NCBI GenBank assembly: GCA_003512585.1 | Contig: DOQE01000057.1 | Location: forward strand, 1-12,630 | Direction: 5' to 3' | Length of the DNA stretch: 12,630 bases | Source of the DNA: Bacillota bacterium | GTDB taxonomy: Bacteria; Bacillota_I; Bacilli_A; RFN20; CAG-826 | In this document: in pieces, positions 1 through 7,138 of the stretch | How positions within the stretch are numbered: position 1 is the stretch's first letter | How the letters are laid out: each line of letters opens with the position of its first letter | Position numbers and translations under genes: made by a program | Notes under the pieces: generated by a model | Databases searched by the model: none | Seen by the model: only the letters and a program-made list of their open reading frames with translations | What the model was told of the DNA's origin: nothing

Positions 1-525
1 CATATCAATGGTATCGAAACATCAAGGCAGTTACGTCAAATGGATAATGAAGTTGCCCTGGTTTTTGTGACAAACTTATCCAAACTTGCCATCAAAGGTT
101 ATGAAGTTGATGCATCAAGTTTTCTTGTCAAACCGATTAACTATTATGTTCTGGAAAACTGTCTCAAAAAGATTTCCAAGAAAATCCAACAGGAAGAAAG
201 GGATTTCCTTCTTCTTTCTGTTGATGACTCCATTATCAAAATCAAAATCGGAGAAATCCTATTCATTGAGGTTATGGACCATTTCAGCGTGTTCCATCTA
301 TTGGATCAAAGGGTGATAAAGATTAGAAGTACTCTCAATAGCATCGAAGAGAGGCTTTCCGGTTATGGATTCTCAAGATGCAGCAACAGTTATTTGATCA
401 ATCTGAAGTATATCGAAACGATAGAAGGAGATATGGTTTATATCGGTTCGGAGAGCATAACGATTACTAGAACCAAGAAGAAGCAGTTTATGCTGGATTT
501 CACCGAATATTACGGAAATAGGTGA
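1..525 (+). CDS. LytTR-family response regulator, 5' end missing
   Basis: The reading frame is open from the first base of the window, so the start and the phosphoacceptor Asp lie outside. Codons 1-60 (first codon CAT) match the second half of a receiver domain: a conserved Thr in VFVTN (codon 24), the GYEVDA stretch, and the conserved Lys-Pro in LVKP (codons 44-45). Codons 70-174 look like a LytTR DNA-binding domain, including the pattern RCSNSYLINL and a terminal FTEYYGNR. Such proteins are transcription regulators phosphorylated by a partner membrane histidine kinase, often tied to peptide signalling. The stop TGA overlaps a Shine-Dalgarno-like AGGTGA (520-525) for a possible next gene at 529. 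GC content here is near 39% by hand count of several lines, higher than the roughly 28-33% of the rest, with more AAG and ATC codons. The family call is firm; its belonging to this locus is doubtful (see the junction near 540). Confidence 0.85.
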   Translation, partial: HINGIETSRQLRQMDNEVALVFVTNLSKLAIKGYEVDASSFLVKPINYYVLENCLKKISKKIQQEERDFLLLSVDDSIIKIKIGEILFIEVMDHFSVFHLLDQRVIKIRSTLNSIEERLSGYGFSRCSNSYLINLKYIETIEGDMVYIGSESITITRTKKKQFMLDFTEYYGNR

Positions 526-1095
526 TTTATGGGTTCTTTGGTCTATTTTTTCTATTTCTTCCTCAAGCGGTTTTCTAAAAGGAACAGACATTGCCACTCC
601 CCCATCCAAACAAAGATAGCCATCTACGTTAACGGGTTTTGATAATAACGGCAAAGAAGAAGAAGCGGCCAGCCCTTTATATGGATCACTAATTGCATTT
701 TTTTCAAAATAAATGGTTTTTCCTGAATTCATATCCGTGGCAACCATGTAAAAAAGAGAAGGTGAATTAAAAAACTCTTTCTCATTAAAAGGCAAAATTG
801 ATTTTGGAACTTCATGAAATAAAAAATCAAAATCAAATATAGTGCCTTTAAAAATCCTATTCCTCACCGAAACAAATTTTGGGTCAGACATTAGCTCTGT
901 AACAACATATTTGCTTCTTCCAAAATCTTTAGATAGATAATTAGCCCCGCAAAGTGATCCAGCTGATGTGCCGATTATATAAGGGAAACTAATTTTATTA
1001 AGCAAAAATGCATCCAAAACTCCCGCGGCATAGATACCCCTAGTGCCCCCTCCTTGAATTACTAATGCGCTTTTTACCTTTTTACCTTGTTCCAT
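373..1095 (-). pseudogene. Patatin-like phospholipase, 3' end replaced
   Basis: This is a patatin-type acyl hydrolase. It shows the oxyanion-hole loop GGGTRG (residues 15-20), the nucleophile Ser44 in GTSAG, and the catalytic Asp164 in DGG, numbered from the ATG at 1095. These Ser-Asp enzymes cleave acyl chains from phospholipids and related lipids. There is no signal peptide, so it would be cytosolic. The family-like sequence runs to residue 184 (EEEIEKI, ending near 544). Related proteins normally continue with a beta-strand and about 100 further residues. Here the remaining 55 or so codons are the exact antisense of the LytTR domain, so the tail is an artefact of a junction and the native C-terminus is missing. 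A TTG at 1098 could extend the frame by one codon; the ATG is the better start. A -10-like TATAAT lies 8 bases before it. Family call confident; whether the break is real or from assembly is open. Confidence 0.75.
529..642 (+). pseudogene. Cut-off start of a gene following the LytTR regulator
   Basis: An ATG at 529 sits three bases after AGGTGA, which overlaps the stop of the regulator. This is the usual coupled arrangement for the gene after a LytTR regulator, commonly a sensor kinase. The frame runs 37 codons to TGA at 640-642. Only the first codons (MGSLV, perhaps a few more hydrophobic ones) can be original, because from about 544 the same bases read sensibly as the patatin gene on the other strand. 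I read this as the first few codons of a gene whose remainder was lost at the junction near 530-546. The kinase identity is inferred from context only; no kinase motif is visible. Confidence 0.35.
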
Positions 1096-1103
1096 CAATT
1101 TAA

Positions 1104-1109
1104 ATTATA
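1104..1109 (-). promoter_or_regulatory. -10 element of the patatin gene
   Basis: On the minus strand TATAAT matches the sigma-70 -10 consensus exactly and ends 8 bases before the ATG at 1095. Transcription would be expected to start within a base or two of the start codon, giving an essentially leaderless mRNA. No Shine-Dalgarno sequence fits, and I see no good -35. Confidence 0.5.
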
Positions 1110-1122
1110 GTAAATTTAAGTT

Positions 1123-1139
1123 AATTTCCTTAGGAAATT
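1123..1139. repeat. 17-bp inverted repeat in the divergent intergenic region
   Basis: Two perfect 8-base arms, AATTTCCT and AGGAAATT, are separated by one T. The element lies between the divergent patatin and nucleotidase genes, upstream of both -10 elements. Its position and short symmetric form fit a repressor or activator binding site better than a terminator: it has only two or three G/C pairs per arm, almost no loop, and no gene ends there. No protein can be assigned to it. Confidence 0.35.
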
Positions 1140-1169
1140 CTTAAACTTTATTTGGTTTCTAGTATTTTA

Positions 1170-1178
1170 TGCCATAAT
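1170..1178 (+). promoter_or_regulatory. Extended -10 promoter of the nucleotidase lipoprotein gene
   Basis: TGC-CATAAT is an extended -10 element (TGn followed by a hexamer with 5 of 6 consensus bases). It ends 7 bases before the ATG at 1186, so the expected transcription start falls at or beside the start codon. The -35 region is weak (TTTGGT 16 bases upstream). There is no Shine-Dalgarno sequence. Confidence 0.55.
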
Positions 1179-1185
1179 AGACAAC

Positions 1186-2805
1186 ATGAACTTGAAAAAA
1201 TTATCCATAACACTATTACTAGGGACCTTATTGCTTACTTCTTGCTCGCTTGTTTCATCTATTCAAACTAAAACCAGCCAAGAAGATAGTTCTTCTTCCT
1301 ATATAGAAGAAAGATCTTCTAGCCAAAGCGAAAATAGTAGTTCTACTAGCCAAAGCGAAGAAAGCAAATCTTCTTCTGGCTCTAAAGAAGAAGAAACCAA
1401 GCTTTTTAATTTTTATTGCGTGAACGATTTCCATGGTTCAATTCTAGAAAAAGCGAACGCCACTTATTATGAAGCCGGGATAAAAAAATATTTTGGAGAA
1501 TTAAAACGCCTAAAAGAAAAAGACCCGGAACACACAATAATTTTATCCGCAGGAGACATGTGGCAAGGCTCCTTAGAAAGCAATTATTATTATGGCAAAG
1601 ACGTAACCGAAGCCATGAATGAGGTGCCTTTTGATGCAATGACATTAGGAAACCATGAATTTGATTATGGTCAACAATATATTTTTGAAAATTTAGAACT
1701 AGCAAATTTTCCATTTTTAGCAGGAAATATAGTTAAATGGAAAAATGGTCCAACTGAAGAAAAATGGGATGAACGAATACTTAGTTCTACTATAATTGAA
1801 AAAGACGAAACCAAAATAGGCATAATTGGAATGATCGGAGACGGGCAAACTACCTCGATCGTTTCTCCAAATGTTGAAGATATTACTTTTACAAATGCCG
1901 AAAAATATGCGATTCAAGAATCAAAAAGTCTAAAAAAACAAGGCTGTTCAGCCGTAATGCTAGTTATTCATGCGCCAAATTCTACAATAACAGGAGATAG
2001 CAAAAATAAAGGATGGTCCATTAGGTATAAACTCAAAGATTACTTTGATGGCATTTTTACTGGGCATACCCATCAAATCGAAGAAGAGCAATATTCAAAC
2101 GTGCCACTAGTCCAGGCAGGGGCTAACGGAAGCGCTTATTCTTATATTCAATTATCTATTAAAGGAAGCGAAGTAGAATGTAGTGATTATAAAGCGGTTT
2201 CTTCCTCGAAAAGTTGGGAAGAAGAGGCTAGCATTGCTTCAATCTATAATAAATATATAAATGAAGAAAGTTTCATTGCAAAGGCTAGTGAAGTGGCAGG
2301 AACATTAAATGGCGGTAATTTAGATAAAAATGGTGTTGCAAGGTTAGGCTGCAAAGCAATTTACGATGCCTATAAAGAAAAATACCCTAGTCTAGTTTTA
2401 AGCATGGAAAATTCCCAAAGATCAAATCTAAACAAAGGGAGAATAACATATTCAGACATTTATAAAGCAACACCATTCATGAACAATATAATCATTGCTA
2501 ACGTTAAGGGTTCTGATATTTTAAATGAAGCTGCCTACGCTCAAACATATACTGAAGATATAGATAATTATTCTTCTTTAGAAAGCAATAAATTCTACAC
2601 GATTGCTGTTATTGATTACCTTTATTACCATCAAGATACAAATAAAAATTACAATTATTTTCCTAGTGCTAAAAACCAAATAATCGAAATTGAAAATACT
2701 CACCCCTATCAATTGACTTTCGACTATATTAAAAACCAAAAAAATTCAACGATTAATTCTTCCTCTTTTTCGGCCAATGCAAAAGGATTCAATTTATATA
2801 AATAA
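1186..2805 (+). CDS. Lipid-anchored 5'-nucleotidase / metallophosphoesterase
   Basis: Residues 1-20 form a lipoprotein signal (KK, a leucine-rich core, lipobox LTSC with Cys20), so the protein is exported and anchored in the outer leaflet of the membrane. Residues 24-70 are a Ser/Glu-rich flexible linker containing a repeated SQSE. A calcineurin-like metallophosphoesterase domain follows, with the metal-binding motifs NDFHG (D81, H83), GD (D124), GNHEFD (N156, H157), H262 and GHTH (H294, H296). From about 365 a 5'-nucleotidase C-terminal domain includes ENSQRSNLNKGRIT and TPFMNN (429-434), the usual nucleotide-binding region. At 539 residues it has normal length for the family. Likely role: removing phosphate from extracellular nucleotides for nucleoside and phosphate uptake; the exact substrate (AMP, UDP-sugar, cyclic nucleotide) cannot be read. 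It is a single-gene unit, convergent with the putrescine operon 26 bases away. Confidence 0.85.
   Translation: MNLKKLSITLLLGTLLLTSCSLVSSIQTKTSQEDSSSSYIEERSSSQSENSSSTSQSEESKSSSGSKEEETKLFNFYCVNDFHGSILEKANATYYEAGIKKYFGELKRLKEKDPEHTIILSAGDMWQGSLESNYYYGKDVTEAMNEVPFDAMTLGNHEFDYGQQYIFENLELANFPFLAGNIVKWKNGPTEEKWDERILSSTIIEKDETKIGIIGMIGDGQTTSIVSPNVEDITFTNAEKYAIQESKSLKKQGCSAVMLVIHAPNSTITGDSKNKGWSIRYKLKDYFDGIFTGHTHQIEEEQYSNVPLVQAGANGSAYSYIQLSIKGSEVECSDYKAVSSSKSWEEEASIASIYNKYINEESFIAKASEVAGTLNGGNLDKNGVARLGCKAIYDAYKEKYPSLVLSMENSQRSNLNKGRITYSDIYKATPFMNNIIIANVKGSDILNEAAYAQTYTEDIDNYSSLESNKFYTIAVIDYLYYHQDTNKNYNYFPSAKNQIIEIENTHPYQLTFDYIKNQKNSTINSSSFSANAKGFNLYK
1319..1359 (+). repeat. Short direct repeat in the Ser-rich linker
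   Basis: The 14-base word CTAGCCAAAGCGAA occurs at 1319-1332 and again at 1346-1359. It encodes the repeated SQSE of the lipoprotein linker. This looks like local duplication in a low-complexity spacer, where length can vary without harming function. Confidence 0.6.
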
Positions 2806-2831
2806 AGCAGGCGTGTATTTAAATTGGTCTC

Positions 2832-3692
2832 TTATTTAGAGCTTAATTTTAACAAATCAGAATATAAATCTACCCTTCTATCCCTAAACACGCCCCAATC
2901 GCGTCTTTCTTTATTTATCTTTTCAAAGTCAAACTCATAAACCAAGCAATTCTCTTCATCCCTATTTAGTTCAGCGACTTTATTCCCATATTCATCAGAA
3001 ATAAAGCTTGATCCAAAGAAAGTCATGGAAGAACTCTTAATAGATTCCTTGCCAATTCTATTAGCGGCCAAAACAGGAACTATGTTTGAGGCAGCGTGAC
3101 CTTTCATAACGTTTTGCCAGTGGTCTTTTGAATCCTTATCTAAAACAGGTTCAGAACCAATCGCGGTTGGATAGAGTATAATTTCGGCTCCTTTTAAAGC
3201 TAAAATCCTAGCAGTTTCCGGGAACCATTGATCCCAACAAATCCCCACGCCTATTTTTCCAATAGAAGTGTCGAAAACCATGAAACCGGTATCCCCGGGA
3301 GTAAAATAAAACTTTTCTTCGTAACATTCTCCGGTTGGAATATGTGATTTTCTATATATTCCTAAAATGTTTCCATTCTCATCAATCATTGCTAGTGAAT
3401 TAAAGTAACAATTATTATCTTTTTCAAAAAAGGAAATAGGTAAAATTACTTTATATTTTTTTGCCACCTCTTGGAAGTGAGATAAGGTTTTGCTGCAACT
3501 GGCAGTCTCGGCAAAATCAAAGTACTCATAATCCTCTATTTGGCAAAAATAATAACGAGAAAATAACTCAGGAAGCAAAACCAATTTAGCCCCTTGATTT
3601 ACTAGTTTTTCAATATAATGATCCGCTTTTGCAATGTTTTCTTCATAAATAGAAGACATTTTCATTTGAACTAGACCAACTTTGACACTCAT
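2832..3692 (-). CDS. aguB: N-carbamoylputrescine amidase (nitrilase family)
   Basis: This cytosolic nitrilase-fold amidohydrolase would split N-carbamoylputrescine into putrescine, CO2 and ammonia, the last step of the agmatine route. The catalytic triad is visible: Glu42 in LLPELF, Lys115 in YRKSHIP and Cys152 in GICWDQWFPE. The motifs HIPTGECYEEKFYF and the C-terminal RRDWGVFRDRRVDLY are typical of this subfamily, and the length of 286 residues is normal. I chose the ATG at 3692 because GGAGG lies 7 bases upstream and the protein then begins directly with the beta-strand VKVGLVQ; the open frame reaches 3725, but that extension has no support. The start overlaps the stop of the upstream gene by four bases (ATGA), so translation is probably coupled. 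The neighbouring agmatine deiminase domain supports the substrate over other nitrilase substrates. Confidence 0.9.
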   Translation of the reverse strand: MSVKVGLVQMKMSSIYEENIAKADHYIEKLVNQGAKLVLLPELFSRYYFCQIEDYEYFDFAETASCSKTLSHFQEVAKKYKVILPISFFEKDNNCYFNSLAMIDENGNILGIYRKSHIPTGECYEEKFYFTPGDTGFMVFDTSIGKIGVGICWDQWFPETARILALKGAEIILYPTAIGSEPVLDKDSKDHWQNVMKGHAASNIVPVLAANRIGKESIKSSSMTFFGSSFISDEYGNKVAELNRDEENCLVYEFDFEKINKERRDWGVFRDRRVDLYSDLLKLSSK

Positions 3693-6298
3693 TTTTTTAC
3701 CTCCGGAATTTGCATAGTTATGCAATGAATGTTACCTCCACCTAATAAAATTTCCCTTGTGTTTATTTGGTGAATTTTTTTCTTTGGGAACAAGGAAGAA
3801 AATAATCTATATGCCTCTTCATCTTCTTTAACTCCAAAAGATGGAAGAATGACAAAATTCTTTCCTTGATAGAAATTTACATAAGATGCGGAAAGCCTAT
3901 CCGAATTATTTCTTGGCTTAGCATCAAATTTGTCTTTAACGATTCCTTTTGCCTCTTCTTCATACATATATAAAGGAGGGTTTGGTAACAGGGACTTATA
4001 AATCTGGAAATGTTTCCCTCTAGCATCAGTTGCGTCAAGCAAGGCTTGATATGTTAGCTGGCAATACTCATATTGAGGATCGTTTTCATCGTTAGTCCAC
4101 GCCATCACCAAAACGCCTGGTTTTACAAAAGCTACCATGTTATCTATATGTTCATTGGTCTCATCCATATAAATACCATGGGGAACCCAAATGATTTTCT
4201 CTAAAGATAAATATTCCTTCAATGTCTCTTCAATTTCTTCTTTTCTTAAAGTGGGGTTTCTTCCTTTTGAAAGCAAGCAAGCTTCCGTAACAATAGCCGT
4301 GCCTTTCCCATCAAAAGCAATTGAACCGCCTTCAAAAACAAAAGAAGGCAAGCGGTAATCTTGTATTTTGTATTTCTTATCGAAAATAGAAGTTAATTTA
4401 TCGTCATCATGGTAATTAGAATAAAGTCCATCGACTTCTCCTCCCCATGCATTAAATCTAAAATCAACTCCACGAATGTTTTTTCCATTGGTTAGATAAA
4501 TGCCCATGTTATCCCTAGCCCAAGAATCGTTATATCTAATTTTTAATAGTTCGACATTTTTAATATTCTTATAGGTGGGAGCTACTCTAGCATAGATAGA
4601 AGGATGAATGCCAACTATGACTTTTTCATGTTTTGCTATAGCTAAAATTACTTCTTTATAGTTTTGCTGCGCAAAAGAAGCATTATTTCTCCAAGTATCT
4701 TTTCTATACGGAATCAAAACAACGGTCGCTTTATGCTTATCACCTTCAAAAGGCAATTTATAGCCGTCATTTGAAGGGGTGGTTTTTCTAGTTTCTTGGT
4801 ATTCCATTAATCTTTTTGAATACATTGAATATTTTTTCCATTTTTCAACATCGACAATTTCAAAGCCATCTGGATAATTGCTTAAAATTGTTATACCCGA
4901 TGACTTATAGAATTTAACCCTGTCGATTAATTCTTTTGTCCAAACTTCTCCAGGGATAATCAAAGGAATGCCTGGCGGATAAATCATAACCATTTCTTTC
5001 GAAATCATTCCAAAACAATTATCTATTTTTGCTATTTTACCATCCGCATGAAAGGCGACACGTGGACGAAGAAGCATAAAAGGGAAGGAAGAATCAAAAT
5101 GATGATCAATATAGGTTATATTCGAATGATAATGCTTCTTTGATAATTCCTTTAAAGCAAAGACAAGTTTATCGACATGTTCCTTTTTTGTTCCGATGGC
5201 AAAAATGCAAAGAACGGCATAAGTCTCCGCTAATTCAAGTTGGATATCGTAATCCTTTTTGATTTCGTAATAGAGTTGAAAACCATCTATATCTAGCTTA
5301 TCTAAGCCAATTACCAATTTTGACTGGTCATAATCAAATGAACCATGCTCTAAAAAATGTTTTTTATCTTCTACAATAAATCCTGGTATTTTATTAATCT
5401 CTTCCTTTGCGTATTCAGCCAATTCATAAACTCTTTCCTGAGCTTGCTTGCCTTTTGTTGCCATAAAGCTTCTTGCCCCATCTAAAGAAGCCATAAGTAT
5501 CATTGAAGGAGAAGTCGTGTTAATAATATTTAAAGATTTTTGAACGTCATATCTAGAAAACATCTTTCCTTTTAAAAGCAAAGCGGAAGTTTGGGTTAAA
5601 GAACCAGCTGTTTTATGAATAGAAACACTAGACATATCCGCCATAGCATCCATGGCAGTAATAGGCGAATTTTTTGCATGGAAATAATAATGGGCCCCAT
5701 GGGCTTCATCGACTAAGACTGCCATATTGTGTTCATGGGCAATGTTAACAATAGATTTTAAATCGGAAACAGACCCAAAATAAGTCGGGTTTATTACAAA
5801 AACTGCCTTAGCAGAAGGATGCTTTAGAATCGCTTTTTTAAACTCTTCTACCGATGGTTGATTCGCGATCTCTAAATCATTATCGATTTCTGGCATTACA
5901 AAAACAGGAATGGCCCCGCTTAAAACCAAAGCATTTATTATTGATTTATGAACGTTACGAGGGAGGATTATTTTTTCTCCCGCTTTAACTGCGGTTAAAA
6001 TCATGGCAATGATGCCAGAAGAAGTGCCATTTATTAAAAAGAAGGCATCATCGGCATTAGTTGCCTCTGCCAATAACCTTTCGGATTGAAGAAGCGGCCC
6101 CTTAGGCTTAGCTAAATTGTCCGTGCCTATTGGGGCATTAATATCAAGCCGATAAAGCTTCTTCCCCAATAAGCGAGTGGCTTTATTATCTATGTTGCCC
6201 ATGTGGTGACCAGGGACATCGAAAGGAACAACATCTTTTTTTACATATTTTTTTATGCAATCTATGAAAGGGGTTCTTCTTTGATCGAGTTTATTCAT
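3689..6298 (-). CDS. Fused arginine decarboxylase - agmatine deiminase
   Basis: One uninterrupted 869-residue frame joins two enzymes. Residues 1 to about 485 are a PLP-dependent Orn/Lys/Arg decarboxylase of the Bacillus SpeA type: FDVPGHHMG (26-34), GTSSG (91-95), DEAHGAHYYFH (197-207), the PLP Lys229 in SIHKTAGSLTQTS, and YPPGIPLIIPGE (440-451). After a linker of about 35 residues, residues 520-869 are an agmatine deiminase of the guanidino-modifying fold: DTWRNNASFAQQ (534-545), DSWARD (591-596), RGVDFRFNAWGG (609-620), EGG (656-658), His717 in TNEHIDN and the nucleophile Cys859 in LGGGNIHCI. The protein would turn arginine into agmatine, then N-carbamoylputrescine plus ammonia, with the amidase downstream finishing putrescine. 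The deiminase partner argues for arginine over lysine or ornithine as substrate. Each half has close to its usual free-standing length. No Shine-Dalgarno precedes the ATG at 6298. Domain calls are firm; catalytic activity of both halves is inferred. Confidence 0.92.
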   Translation of the reverse strand: MNKLDQRRTPFIDCIKKYVKKDVVPFDVPGHHMGNIDNKATRLLGKKLYRLDINAPIGTDNLAKPKGPLLQSERLLAEATNADDAFFLINGTSSGIIAMILTAVKAGEKIILPRNVHKSIINALVLSGAIPVFVMPEIDNDLEIANQPSVEEFKKAILKHPSAKAVFVINPTYFGSVSDLKSIVNIAHEHNMAVLVDEAHGAHYYFHAKNSPITAMDAMADMSSVSIHKTAGSLTQTSALLLKGKMFSRYDVQKSLNIINTTSPSMILMASLDGARSFMATKGKQAQERVYELAEYAKEEINKIPGFIVEDKKHFLEHGSFDYDQSKLVIGLDKLDIDGFQLYYEIKKDYDIQLELAETYAVLCIFAIGTKKEHVDKLVFALKELSKKHYHSNITYIDHHFDSSFPFMLLRPRVAFHADGKIAKIDNCFGMISKEMVMIYPPGIPLIIPGEVWTKELIDRVKFYKSSGITILSNYPDGFEIVDVEKWKKYSMYSKRLMEYQETRKTTPSNDGYKLPFEGDKHKATVVLIPYRKDTWRNNASFAQQNYKEVILAIAKHEKVIVGIHPSIYARVAPTYKNIKNVELLKIRYNDSWARDNMGIYLTNGKNIRGVDFRFNAWGGEVDGLYSNYHDDDKLTSIFDKKYKIQDYRLPSFVFEGGSIAFDGKGTAIVTEACLLSKGRNPTLRKEEIEETLKEYLSLEKIIWVPHGIYMDETNEHIDNMVAFVKPGVLVMAWTNDENDPQYEYCQLTYQALLDATDARGKHFQIYKSLLPNPPLYMYEEEAKGIVKDKFDAKPRNNSDRLSASYVNFYQGKNFVILPSFGVKEDEEAYRLFSSLFPKKKIHQINTREILLGGGNIHCITMQIPEVKK
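3700..3704 (-). promoter_or_regulatory. Shine-Dalgarno site of aguB
   Basis: GGAGG on the minus strand lies 7 bases before the ATG at 3692, inside the end of the upstream gene. It decides the start of the amidase against the longer open frame from 3725. It also shows that this organism uses Shine-Dalgarno initiation inside operons. Confidence 0.8.
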
Positions 6299-6319
6299 AA
6301 CGAGAAAAGTCTACTATGA

Positions 6320-6325
6320 ATTATA
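6320..6325 (-). promoter_or_regulatory. Probable -10 element of the putrescine operon
   Basis: TATAAT on the minus strand ends 21 bases before the ATG at 6298, predicting a 5' leader of about 14 bases without a Shine-Dalgarno sequence. It lies in the 57-base gap after the HAD gene, so the polyamine genes may have their own promoter while also receiving read-through from upstream. No clear -35 or TGn extension. Confidence 0.4.
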
Positions 6326-6355
6326 TTGATAAGTTAGATATTTTTTAATTTTGTT

Positions 6356-7138
6356 TTACCTTAAAATTTTAAAATGTAAAAGTGCTTTTGTAATCCCATC
6401 ATTTTCAACATTACTCGTAACATAATTAGCCGCCTTTTTTACCTCTTCTTTGCCATTTCCCATGCAAACAAAAATGCCAGTAGCAGTAGACATTGAAATA
6501 TCTTGTATATCATCGCCAAACGAGATTGCTTCTTCTTTCCTTATTTTTAAGTATGAAAGAATGCTATTTATGCCGTCACCTTTATTATGTTCCCCTCCAT
6601 TAATATCAATGCCATAATCAGCGAATCTAAAATGGACTAAATCCGGAAATTTTTCTTTTAGTTCCTCATCAATACTAGAAGGGGCATATAAAAGAGTCCC
6701 TAATACCTCTTCGTTTTTAAATGAATGAATACTTTTGCATTCATCATGAAATACTTCTTGATACAAAAAATAATAATTGTTTGGTTCACTAATAAGAAAG
6801 CGATCCCACGGGGTCACTAATTGCATTGTTAGATTCTTGCTTAGGGCAAAAGAAATTAGAGAAGAAACATCTTTCTTTCTCATTATTAATTTTCTAGTTA
6901 CAACCGTTTTATTTAAACAAGCGAAAGCGCCGGCTGAAGAAATAAACCCATCCCAATCTATCCCTAAAGAAAAGAGGCCAAACTCATAAAGGCTTTTTGT
7001 GTTCCTAGCTGAACAAATAAATACTTTGATGCCTTCCTCTTGCATCTTTTTAATAGAAGCTAAAGAAGAAGCGATAAATTGATTGGACTTATGGTCAAAT
7101 AAAGTCCAATCGACATCAAAAAATGCGGCCTTAATCAT
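6356..7138 (-). CDS. Cof-type HAD-superfamily phosphatase
   Basis: This 260-residue HAD hydrolase has a class IIB (Cof) cap. Motif I is FFDVDWTL with the nucleophile Asp8 and acid/base Asp10; motif II is ICSAR; the motif III Lys is in HNKGDG; motif IV is GDDIQD, and the C-terminus shows MGNGKEEVKKAANYVT, typical of the subfamily. Members dephosphorylate sugar phosphates, PLP or FMN-type substrates in the cytosol. Motif I has Trp where DxDGT normally has Gly, a visible oddity. The start ATG overlaps the stop of the glycoside hydrolase gene by eight bases (ATGATTAA), so the two are co-transcribed and probably translationally coupled; only a weak AAGG lies upstream. The pairing suggests a sugar-phosphate substrate, but that is inference. 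Confidence 0.82.
   Translation of the reverse strand: MIKAAFFDVDWTLFDHKSNQFIASSLASIKKMQEEGIKVFICSARNTKSLYEFGLFSLGIDWDGFISSAGAFACLNKTVVTRKLIMRKKDVSSLISFALSKNLTMQLVTPWDRFLISEPNNYYFLYQEVFHDECKSIHSFKNEEVLGTLLYAPSSIDEELKEKFPDLVHFRFADYGIDINGGEHNKGDGINSILSYLKIRKEEAISFGDDIQDISMSTATGIFVCMGNGKEEVKKAANYVTSNVENDGITKALLHFKILR

Noticed and set aside
1095..1098. TTG at 1098 as the patatin start
   Set aside because: The ATG one codon later is a normal start with better spacing from the -10; the TTG adds nothing to the family match.
1406..1917. Minus-strand open frames inside the nucleotidase gene
   Set aside because: They overlap clear metallophosphoesterase motifs, have no start signals and show no protein family pattern.
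3693..3725. Longer N-terminus for the amidase starting at 3725
   Set aside because: It adds 11 residues with no ribosome site and no family match; the ATG at 3692 has GGAGG at the right distance and overlaps the upstream stop by ATGA.
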